From an uncultured Lachnospiraceae bacterium (GTDB taxonomy: Bacteria > Bacillota > Clostridia > Lachnospirales > Lachnospiraceae): a stretch of DNA of 30,844 nt. A program made the translations under genes and the position numbers. The stretch covers positions 17,949 through 48,792 of the forward strand of contig CAJUCK010000008.1 of assembly GCA_910585395.1 (NCBI GenBank), read 5' to 3'. The notes below the pieces were generated by a model. The model was not told the DNA's origin. It searched no databases and was given only the letters and a program-made list of their open reading frames with translations. Positions 23,784 to 30,844 of this stretch are shown piece by piece; the stretch's first letter is position 1, and every line of letters starts with the position of its first letter.

Positions 23784-25017
23784 TCAGTCTTCCTCCAGTT
23801 TCACCGTAATCTGAATTAAATCAGGAACTGCATCTAGTTCTTCCTTCTTCAACACCACTTCTTCCATCTCTCCAGGCGCCAATATCTGCTTTTTCTTGTG
23901 ATAAACTCTATTTTCATTTAAATAAACTGACACATAGCAGTTTTTGTATACATCTCCCACTCGGAAACGCAGTGTGAGCTTTTCCTCCATACGCCCGGAA
24001 TTAATGGTATTGGGCACGGTATAACGCACCCCTTTTTCTGCTGCAACTGGAATGTCTTTGGCATTCCCCTGTTCCGCCTGGCTTTTTACATAAAAAGCTG
24101 CATGTTTTCCTGCTGATTCTGCTTCTTTGGAGACAAAATCCACCAGATCATGTACATGCAGTACATTTCCGCAGGCAAATACTCCCTCTGCACTGGTCTG
24201 AAAACTTTCGTTTACTTTGGGACCAGAGGTTACCAAATTCATCTCAAGTCCCAGCCCCTTTGACAGCTCATTCTCTGGTATCAGGCCGCAGGACAAAAGC
24301 AGTGTGTCACACTCATAATATTCCTCGGTCCCTGGCACCGGTTTTCTGTTCTCATCTACCTGGGCAATCGTAACCCCCTCCAAACGTTTCCTGCCATGGA
24401 TATTGACAACCGTATGGCTTAACTTCAGAGGAATGCCAAAATCATCCAGGCACTGCACAATATTTCTTTTCAGCCCGAACTTTAGCTCCTTCTAAGGTCA
24501 TTCTTCTGGCCATAATAAGCCCGATATCGCCTGAACCCAGAATCACTGCCTGGCGTCCTGGCAGATATCCTTCCATATTAACCAGACGCTGTGCCGTCCC
24601 GGCAGAATAAATCCCTGCTGGTCGAAAACCTGGAATATTCAAAGCTCCCCTGGAACGCTCTCTGCATCCCATGGCAAGAATAACCGCCTTTGCTTGTATC
24701 TGCAGAATTCCCTCTTCACGGTTCATGGCTGTTACCATCTTCTCTGTTGAAATATCCATCACCATTGTATTTAATTTATATAAAATTCCTGCTTTCTGCA
24801 GTCTATCAATAAATCTTGCCGCATATTCCGGCCCGGTAAGTTCTTCCTGAAAGGTATGAAGCCCAAATCCATTGTGAATGCACTGGTTTAAAATCCCTCC
24901 AAGTTCCTGATCTCGTTCCAGTACCAGAATGGATTCCACGCCATGCTCCTTTGCCGCTATGGCCGCTGCCAATCCTGCCGGACCGCCTCCCACAATTACA
25001 ATATCAAAATTTAGCAT
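23784..25017 (-). pseudogene. NAD(P)/FAD-dependent oxidoreductase of the glycerol operon, frameshifted
   Basis: This is the second flavoprotein of the glycerol block. The ATG at 25017 (GAGGA upstream) starts MLNFDIVIVGGGPAGLAAA, the FAD-binding motif; a TTG at 25089 is rejected. Conserved blocks include LGGILNQCIHNGFGLHTF and a second nucleotide-binding site VILGSGDIGLIMARRMTLEGAKV. Reading then stops (RAEKKYCAVPG, stop at 24442). The correct sequence resumes in another frame as GLKRNIVQCLDDFGIPLKL and continues to 23784 (CGLIPENELSKGLGL, VFACGNVLHVHDLVD). Relatives have roughly a dozen residues between GAKV and GLKRN (around ELMPYSG), missing here. The junction sits on CGGGCTG at 24471-24477. 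As written the protein is broken. Confidence 0.88.
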
Positions 25018-25063
25018 GTTCTTTTCCTCATCCATATCTTCGGCAGTCTCTTCCTGCCAAATA

Positions 25064-26497
25064 TTATCTGTCCTTATTGATTCCTGCAATCATCTGAGAT
25101 CCTGCACCAGATTTGGTAATCTCAGAAACATTAAGATTCCGCTCTCCTGCAAGGAGTTCCATCACCTTGGGGGAACAAAAACCTCCCTGGCAGCGTCCCA
25201 TTCCTGCCCTTGTCCTGCGCTTAATGCCATCTAAAGATTTTGCCCCCAAAGGGCGGTTGACAGCATCCAGAATCTCTCCCTCTGTAATCATCTCACAGCG
25301 GCAGACAATATTTCCATATGCCGGATTTCTGCGGATTAATGCCGCATGTTCTTCTTTACTCAAAGTTTTGGGGTCTAAAATTCCTTTTCTGTACCCTGTA
25401 AAATCTGGATTCACCTGGGGATGTTCCAGTTCACAAATGATATGCGCCGCCATTTCCCCGACTGCAGGAGCGGCCGTAAGCCCAGGGGATTCTATCCCGG
25501 CACAGTCAATAAAACCTGGTGCATCCTCCACCTCCCCGATACAAAATTCATGGCCATCTTCATGGGCGCGCAGTCCGGCAAATGAGGTAATCACCTGATG
25601 AAATGGAATCCCTTTCACCGTAGCTTCTGCCTTCTCCATCAGTTCTCGTATTCCCGTCTGAGTGGTGTTAGTCCCTTCTCTGTCTTCGATATCTTCCGCT
25701 GTGGGGCCTATCAGAGTGTTTCCATGAACGGTAGGCGTCACCAGCACTCCTTTTCCATATTTGCCAGGAAGCTGGAAAATCGTATGTGTCACAAAGCCCG
25801 CTGCAGAACGGTCCAACAGACAGTATTCTCCCCGCCGGGGAGTAATGTGAAGCTTTCTATTGCTCACCATATTGTGTATCTGATCAGCATAAACGCCCGC
25901 TGCATTTACCACATATCTGCTCTTAAACTCTCCCTGATTGGTGTGGATGCTCCACCAGCCTTCTCTTCTGTCAAACCCAGTGACTTCTGTGTCAAACCAA
26001 AACCCCACGCCGTTGCCGGCGGCATTTTCTGCCAATGCCAGGTTCATGGCAAAAGGACATACAATTCCTCCGGTGGGGGCATACAGCGCTGCCACTGCAT
26101 CATCTGAAATGCTGGGTTCCAGCTCCTTCAATTCTACTCTGCCTATAATCCGCAGATCCTTGACACCGTTTTTCAGGCCTCTGTCATACAATGTTTGCAG
26201 CCCCGGCAGCTCTTCTTCATGCAGACAGACTACCAGAGAACCATTTCTCTGAAAAGGAAAATCCAGTTCCCTGGAAAGCTCTTCCATTCTTTCATTCCCT
26301 TCCACATTCAATTTTGCCATAAGAGAACCAGCTGGAGCGTCAAAGCCTGCATGGACAATGGCGCTGTTTGCCTTGGAAGTCCCACAGCAAACATCTTCTT
26401 CTTTTTCTATCACACAGATATTCAGTTGATATCTGGATAGCTCTCTCGCCACGGCGCATCCTGACACTCCTGCGCCTATAATCACTACGTCATACAT
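25064..26497 (-). CDS. Glycerol-3-phosphate dehydrogenase-like FAD oxidoreductase (GlpA type)
   Basis: This enzyme oxidises glycerol-3-phosphate to dihydroxyacetone phosphate, probably with the adjacent flavoprotein as electron partner. It has 477 residues. FAD motif GAGVSGCAVARELSRY is at about 8-23. The DAO-type substrate domain follows, with TPRRGEYCLLDR, PTVHGNTLIGPTAED and the C-terminal FAD contact (GIESPGLTAAPAVGE). A BFD-like domain at the end carries four cysteines (CRCE ... CQGGFC, about residues 400-440) for a [2Fe-2S] cluster. Gene order glpK-glpA-flavoprotein-DUF1667 supports the role. The start is 6 bp after the glpK stop. The frame is intact, unlike its two neighbours. Substrate is inferred from context. 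Confidence 0.9.
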   Translation of the reverse strand: MYDVVIIGAGVSGCAVARELSRYQLNICVIEKEEDVCCGTSKANSAIVHAGFDAPAGSLMAKLNVEGNERMEELSRELDFPFQRNGSLVVCLHEEELPGLQTLYDRGLKNGVKDLRIIGRVELKELEPSISDDAVAALYAPTGGIVCPFAMNLALAENAAGNGVGFWFDTEVTGFDRREGWWSIHTNQGEFKSRYVVNAAGVYADQIHNMVSNRKLHITPRRGEYCLLDRSAAGFVTHTIFQLPGKYGKGVLVTPTVHGNTLIGPTAEDIEDREGTNTTQTGIRELMEKAEATVKGIPFHQVITSFAGLRAHEDGHEFCIGEVEDAPGFIDCAGIESPGLTAAPAVGEMAAHIICELEHPQVNPDFTGYRKGILDPKTLSKEEHAALIRRNPAYGNIVCRCEMITEGEILDAVNRPLGAKSLDGIKRRTRAGMGRCQGGFCSPKVMELLAGERNLNVSEITKSGAGSQMIAGINKDR

Positions 26498-26503
26498 GTG
26501 TCT

Positions 26504-27950
26504 CTACCTTTCCTTTGCCCAGCCATAAGAATACTTCACTGCCTTTTTCCAGCCCTGAATCCGTTCTTTTCGTTCTTTTTCAGAAATCTGTGGACAAAAT
26601 GTCTGATCCACCTTCCAGTTTTTGATCACATCTTCTTTATCTGTCCAATAATCCACAGCAAGACCTGCAAGATAAGCAGCGCCCATAGCTGTTGTCTCCA
26701 CACAGTGAGGACGGTTTACTGGAGCGTCTATCATATCCGCCTGGATCTGCATCAGAAAATTGTTGGCGCTTGCCCCTCCATCTACTTTCAGGGCATTCAA
26801 TTTGATGTCGGCATCTGCTTTCATTGCCTCTAAGACATCATTTACCTGAAATGCCAAAGATTCCAGTACAGCGCGGATGATGTGATATTTATTGACGCCC
26901 CGCGTCAGCCCTACAATAGTTCCTCTTGCATACTGGTCCCAGTAAGGCGCTCCCAGCCCAGTAAAGGCGGGAACCACATAACAGCCGTTGGTGTCCTCCA
27001 CCTTCTTTGCCATATACTCTGAATCTGCCGCACTGTCAATCAGCCTCATTTCATCCCGCAGCCATTGAATCGCCGCCCCAGCCACAAAAATAGATCCTTC
27101 CAGGGCATAATTGATTCTGCCGTCTATGCCCCATGCAATCGTGGTTACCAATCCATTCCTGGAAAACACTGGGCGCTCTCCCGTATTCATTAACATAAAG
27201 CATCCTGTGCCGTAGGTATTTTTTGCTTCTCCGGCACGAAAACAAGTCTGCCCGAACAGCGCTGCCTGCTGGTCTCCTGCAGCGCCGCTTACTGGTATCT
27301 CTCCTCCAAAAAATGACGGGTCCGCCATGCCGTACACGCAGCTTGAGGGTTTTACCTCTGGCAGCATACATGCCGGAATATCCAACTCTGCCAGAATTTC
27401 CTCATCCCACTTCAAATCTGTAATGTGAAACAGCATGGTCCGGGAGGCATTGGAATAATCAGTTACATGGGCCGCTCCCTTTGTCAGTTTCCAGATCAGC
27501 CAGGTTTCCACAGTTCCAAAAAGAAGTTCTCCCCGTTCCGCACGTTCTCTGGCATTTTCCACATGGTCAAGAATCCATTTGAGTTTCGTTCCAGAAAAAT
27601 ATGCATCTATCACCAACCCAGTTTTCTGACGTCCTGCGGCACTGCCATACAATAGCGTTATAAACAGGTTCTCCTGTATTTTTATCCCAGACTATAGTCG
27701 TTTCACGCTGATTGGTAATACCGATAGCCGCGATATCTTCTGCTGAAGCTCCAATTTTCTGCATTGCTTCCACCGCAACCCCAAGCTGTGTCGACCAGAT
27801 TTCATTGGCATCATGCTCCACCCAGCCTGGTTTTGGAAAATACTGGGTAAATTCTTTCTGCGCCACACTGCACATCTCTCCCTTTTCATTAAACAGAATA
27901 CAGCGATTACTTGTTGTCCCGGCGTCCAATGCCATAACGTATTTTGCCAT
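26504..27950 (-). pseudogene. glpK: Glycerol kinase, frameshifted
   Basis: GlpK phosphorylates glycerol to sn-glycerol-3-phosphate. The ATG at 27950 follows AGGAGG, and the product begins MAKYVMALDAGTTSNR, the FGGY-kinase phosphate-binding motif. Reading runs correctly to NAIVWQCRRT and is lost by 27631. The kinase resumes in another frame at QKTGLVIDAYFSGTK and continues to 26504 with ETWLIWKL, AGDQQAALFGQTCF, GTGCFMLMNTGE, PAFTGLGAPYWDQYARG and KVDGGASANNFLMQ intact. About 17 residues present in other GlpK proteins between these points are missing. The junction lies on CGTCAGAA at 27624-27631. As written glycerol kinase is inactive. It starts 22 bp after the FIST-GGDEF gene. Confidence 0.9.
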
Positions 27951-27972
27951 TTTTATACCTCCTGTCTCTTTT

Positions 27973-29742
27973 TTAAATAAGTACTACTTTGTTTTTTCCA
28001 CTCTTCTTCGCTCTGTACAATGCCATATCCACACGGCTGCACAAACTGTCCAGAGTATCATCGTCTTTTGCCTGTGTGACTCCCAAGCTTATAGTCTGGG
28101 GCCGTATAAAAGGAAACTCTGTTTCTGCAAAACATTTCCTGATAAGATTTGCAGTATAAGATGACGCGGACCCTTCCATTCCTGGCAGAAGCATCATAAA
28201 TTCCTCTCCGCCCCATCTCCCGGCAGAAACATTACGCGTCTCATCTGCCTGCTCCCTGTGGAGGATATTCGCAAGTTCTATGATCACATTGTCTCCCTCC
28301 TGGTGCCCATAAGTGTCATTGACCTGCTTAAAATTATCTATATCAAGCATAATCAGCGAAAATTTCTGCTCTTTAATCTGTAAAAGGGACTGTTCAATCC
28401 TGTGCTGTATTTCTTTGCGGTTATAAAGCCCTGTCAGTCCGTCAATGATTGCCGCCGACTTTAATTTCTCATTGGCCGATTCCAGTTTTTGGTTGCTTTC
28501 CTCCAGTTCCAGTGAAGTTACACTGATGAACGTAGCCAGCCGGGAAACCAGAGGAACTTTTGAAAGACGGCTTTCTTCTACAAAAACCGCTGGCACAGAT
28601 GCACGTTTCTTCCCTTCTCTCATAGCCGCAATCACAAGAGTCACATTATGCTGATTTAGATTTCCGTTTGTCCGCAGAAATTCACCATGCGAGAAAAATC
28701 CGCACGATGGCGACAGGCCCTGAAAGGGATAAATCTCATAGGTAGGCTCTTTGGCAGTCCAAAAGGTACGTCTTGCTGCACAGGAGAAAATATGTAATAA
28801 ATCTGGCTGGAAATCAGCAATCTGCCTGCTGTCATGGCGGATGCTCTCTACAATAGTTCCTGGATCTCCATAGGAAATCCGCACAACGGAACCAATCTCA
28901 ATATCTGAGGTCATGATAATAGATCCATCTGCATTGCTGGCCACCGGCGTCCGCAGGATTGTGGTATTATTATGCTCATAAAACAGCGGAAATTCCAGCG
29001 TATTATAGAAAAAATTTTCGTCGTTTTTAATGTTCAGATACTTATGGTATACTTCATAAGCAGGAATCCCATCCAGTTCCTGCAAAACTGAGCCCTTCGA
29101 TTTTGTAACCTGAAATTTTCTTCCCAGAGGCTTCCATCCTGTCACGCTGATGGAATCCACATAGAAATCATCCCCGCCATAAAATATAAGCACTATTGAT
29201 TTTTGTGAAATTTCTCCTGTTTGGGAAAATACGAAAGACTTATCGCTTGTGATGTCATCACTGCAGGCAACTCCGCCAAAAATCTGAATATCCGCTCTAA
29301 CTGTCTTAAGTCCTTCGCAAAATCTCGTAGTGGAATCTTCTGGAATAGTAAAAAACGTCTCAATCGCCTTTACCCATGGATATTTCTCAAGTTCTGCCAG
29401 AATAGATGCAGTGATTTGATCTATATCATTTCGTTGCAAATCATATTGAAAAATCCTGACCTGTGTTGAGGGAAACTCAAAAGCCGTACAGACAATCGTT
29501 ATTTCACTGGAAAGTTCACAGTCAATAATATTTCCGCTGGTAGAGCATCCCATATACAGTGTATCAGGAAAAATCTGTTCAATGGCGCTGCATACTTTCT
29601 GCATGGTATGGCATTCTAATATCTCTGAATAAACCTGAAACATCTTTGCCCGGATATTTTCAGATTCGCACATGATTTTAAAATCGGAAAGGTCCTGAGA
29701 AAATGATTCTAAATCATGGTACTCAAAATGAAACTGCTTCAT
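27973..29742 (-). CDS. FIST-domain diguanylate cyclase (GGDEF)
   Basis: This is a predicted signalling enzyme that makes cyclic di-GMP from two GTP. The ATG at 29742 (GGGAG and AAAGGGG upstream) gives 589 residues with no membrane segment, so it is probably cytoplasmic. About residues 30-390 form FIST_N and FIST_C, a small-ligand sensor pair (MGCSTSGNI, GGVACSDD, and CGFFSHGEF with CAARR nearby). A coiled region (about 400-425, LELEESNQKLESANEKLKSA) links to a GGDEF domain with DGLTGLYNRKEI, LDIDNFKQVNDTYGHQEGD and the active-site GGEEF at about 510. The inhibitory RxxD motif five residues before GGEEF is absent, so feedback inhibition is probably missing. It ends 22 bp before glpK with no terminator. 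Confidence 0.92.
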   Translation of the reverse strand: MKQFHFEYHDLESFSQDLSDFKIMCESENIRAKMFQVYSEILECHTMQKVCSAIEQIFPDTLYMGCSTSGNIIDCELSSEITIVCTAFEFPSTQVRIFQYDLQRNDIDQITASILAELEKYPWVKAIETFFTIPEDSTTRFCEGLKTVRADIQIFGGVACSDDITSDKSFVFSQTGEISQKSIVLIFYGGDDFYVDSISVTGWKPLGRKFQVTKSKGSVLQELDGIPAYEVYHKYLNIKNDENFFYNTLEFPLFYEHNNTTILRTPVASNADGSIIMTSDIEIGSVVRISYGDPGTIVESIRHDSRQIADFQPDLLHIFSCAARRTFWTAKEPTYEIYPFQGLSPSCGFFSHGEFLRTNGNLNQHNVTLVIAAMREGKKRASVPAVFVEESRLSKVPLVSRLATFISVTSLELEESNQKLESANEKLKSAAIIDGLTGLYNRKEIQHRIEQSLLQIKEQKFSLIMLDIDNFKQVNDTYGHQEGDNVIIELANILHREQADETRNVSAGRWGGEEFMMLLPGMEGSASSYTANLIRKCFAETEFPFIRPQTISLGVTQAKDDDTLDSLCSRVDMALYRAKKSGKNKVVLI

Positions 29743-29882
29743 AAGCTCCCGCCCCTTTCTGTGCATATATGCTGTCTGCCTTGCCGCCCTCCAAGACAAA
29801 AAGCGGAAAAAGAGCGTAAACCTATTTCTGTACACAATAGAATCTACACTCTTCTCTGTTCTCTTTTATTTCAAACTGCCAT

Positions 29883-29926
29883 CTGCGCTCTGGAAGCAAT
29901 GTTGGGGCTGCTTTCAAAAAGCGCAG
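29883..29926 (-). promoter_or_regulatory. Structured leader of the FIST-GGDEF gene
   Basis: In the minus-strand RNA, CTGCGCT pairs perfectly with AGCGCAG (29920-29926 with 29883-29889). Inside, AAGCA pairs with TGCTT (29909-29913 with 29894-29898) around a 10-base loop. It lies about 10 bases after the predicted transcription start, in a leader of about 190 bases. There is no T run, so a stability or ligand-binding role is more likely than termination. Confidence 0.4.
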
Positions 29927-29942
29927 TATCATTTACAGAATC

Positions 29943-29971
29943 ATTATAACAGATTCTGAATATGGTGTAAA
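29943..29971 (-). promoter_or_regulatory. Sigma-A promoter of the FIST-GGDEF gene and perhaps the glycerol operon
   Basis: Minus strand: TTTACA (29966-29971), a 17-base spacer ending in TGT (extended -10), then a perfect TATAAT (29943-29948). It is the strongest promoter found upstream of the cyclase. No terminator separates the cyclase from glpK, so it may serve all five genes. Confidence 0.7.
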
Positions 29972-30139
29972 CCCTGTTAAAGACTGCGCCAGCACGGATA
30001 ATTCTTGTGTGAATGTATCTTTTACTTTGGCAGAGTCATATTTATTTACTGAAAACGATTGCATTCCTGTTTCTTTTATACTAAGATAATGAAATGATAC
30101 AGAAATTGAAATCATCTTTTATTTCAGAAAGGACAAACC

Positions 30140-30400
30140 ATGCGAATCTGGTTTAAAATTTTTAAAGACAACCATCTTTTACGGGATACTGTAATTACAG
30201 ACGAAAGCAACGACACCCGCACCCACAAAATTTTCCGTGCTCTGGAACAAGTCTGCTATGATTTTGATCTGAGCAGGCCCCTCTGGTTAGACGCCACCAT
30301 ATCAGAATTTAAACATCATGCCAAGGCAAGATTTTCCCAGGATAATTTTGTAGAAGACATTGACTTTGATTTTCTGGAAATCCATGTTATAGAAGAATAG
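30140..30400 (+). CDS. Conserved hypothetical protein, 86 residues
   Basis: AAAGGA precedes the ATG by seven bases. The protein starts MRIWFKIFKDNHLLRDTVI and contains THKIFRALEQVCYDFDLSRPLWLD, FKHHAKARFSQDNFVEDIDFDFLEIHVIEE. I recall near-identical proteins in other Lachnospiraceae, without a known function. It is soluble, acidic at the C-terminus and predicted alpha/beta. It is the only plus-strand gene in the right third of the window and is convergent with the methyltransferase fragment that follows. No function is proposed. Confidence 0.82.
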   Translation: MRIWFKIFKDNHLLRDTVITDESNDTRTHKIFRALEQVCYDFDLSRPLWLDATISEFKHHAKARFSQDNFVEDIDFDFLEIHVIEE

Positions 30401-30437
30401 TCTCCTTTGTTTTCCTAAAATCCATCTAAGGGAGATA

Positions 30438-30844
30438 TTATCTTCGCTGCCGGTTTACTTCATACATCAGCAGCGCTGCTGCTACCGCAGCATTGAGAGA
30501 TTCCACCTTTCCCTCCATGGGAATTCGGATATAAGTGTCTGCCAGAGAAGCAATTTCTGCGCTCAATCCATTTCCCTCATTTCCAATGAGGAATCCACAG
30601 GAACTTGTATAATCTGGTTTATCATACGATATGCTTCCCTTCAAATGCGCCGCATACAAAAATACCCCCTGTTCTTTTATCACATGAATTGTCTGAGCCA
30701 GATCCTCAGCGATATAAAAAGGCACACGAAATAGGGAACCCATAGTAGCACGAATCACCTTTGGATGAAAAATATCCACAGTCGTCCTGCTCATAATAAC
30801 ACCTGTAATGCCTGCCCCTTCTGCAGTGCGCAGCATAGTTCCCA
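30438..30844 (-). CDS. TrmH family RNA methyltransferase, N-terminus cut off by window edge
   Basis: This is the C-terminal 135 residues of a SPOUT-class methyltransferase that 2'-O-methylates tRNA or rRNA ribose. The open frame continues past the right edge (GTMLRTAEGAG is motif 1 of the family and normally lies mid-protein), so the ATG at 30836 is internal, not the start. Motif 2 is FLIGNEGNGLSAEI and motif 3 is IPMEGKVESLNAAVAAALLMYE, which together form the SAM-binding trefoil knot. The substrate (RlmB, TrmH or another member) cannot be decided from this part. It is convergent with the 86-residue gene. Confidence 0.92.
   Translation of the reverse strand, partial: GTMLRTAEGAGITGVIMSRTTVDIFHPKVIRATMGSLFRVPFYIAEDLAQTIHVIKEQGVFLYAAHLKGSISYDKPDYTSSCGFLIGNEGNGLSAEIASLADTYIRIPMEGKVESLNAAVAAALLMYEVNRQRR

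Larger units (their letters stand above)
29743..30139. other. Divergent intergenic region between the cyclase and the 86-residue protein
   Basis: This 397-bp gap holds a good minus-strand promoter (29943-29971) and a structured leader (29883-29926) for the cyclase gene. On the plus side I found only a ribosome-binding site (AAAGGA at 30127-30132) and A/T-rich sequence, and no convincing -35/-10 pair. No tRNA, known riboswitch or credible coding region was seen; in particular the cyclic-di-GMP riboswitch core was not recognised. A 60-codon minus-strand frame at 29933-30115 overlaps the promoter and is probably chance. Confidence 0.6.

Noticed and set aside
29743..29936. A cyclic-di-GMP riboswitch in the cyclase leader
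   Set aside because: The expected conserved core was not found on reading; only a simple nested stem is visible.
29933..30115. A 60-codon minus-strand frame in the intergenic region
   Set aside because: It lies across the strong promoter at 29943-29971, lacks a ribosome-binding site and has no recognisable features.

Overview
The window looks like chromosomal DNA from a spore-forming, low-to-moderate GC Clostridia, most likely a gut Lachnospiraceae. The evidence is a GerA/GerB/GerC-type germination operon, spoIIR, a YlmC/YmxH sporulation protein, a SCIFF peptide with its radical-SAM maturase beside a fused secDF, and several families (DUF1934, DUF3842, DUF1667, YqeG) typical of Clostridia. 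No rRNA, tRNA, CRISPR array, transposase or phage gene was seen. The genus call is inference.

Layout. Bases 1-7240 are all minus strand: a DUF1934 fragment, murI, spoIIR with a sigma-F-like promoter, a three-gene spore germinant receptor operon, and an ispE-gntR pair ending in a strong terminator. Bases 7300-11320 are plus strand: an unrecognised 197-residue protein behind a sigma-D/sigma-28-like promoter, DUF3842, a two-gene unknown membrane module with a textbook promoter and a structured leader, and a K+/H+-type antiporter with two RCK_C domains. A 15-bp perfect hairpin at 11362-11402 ends both the antiporter and the convergent secDF. Bases 11427-23197 return to the minus strand: secDF, scfB, the tiny scfA, a VanS/VanR-like two-component pair, efp, rpiB, yqeG, nrdR, a broken helicase-nuclease gene and ylmC.

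Bases 23419-29742 (minus) are a glycerol/glycerol-3-phosphate block: a FIST-GGDEF diguanylate cyclase 22 bp upstream of glpK, then a GlpA-like dehydrogenase, a second FAD oxidoreductase and a DUF1667 protein. Both glpK and the second oxidoreductase are frameshifted, so this route is probably non-functional as written, unless these are sequence errors. The window ends with a divergent 86-residue unknown (plus) and a TrmH-family methyltransferase fragment (minus).

Most notable: (i) the scfA-scfB-secDF cluster, with a hairpin between precursor and maturase and a promoter block shared with nrdR; (ii) a WYL-like / UPF1-like helicase / DUF2726-like nuclease gene lying between ylmC and nrdR; (iii) three frameshifts within 6.4 kb, each lying on a short word that could be the scar of a direct-repeat deletion; (iv) a FIST-GGDEF regulator apparently leading the glycerol operon; (v) the unknown genes at 7449-9540 with unusual promoters and leader structure.
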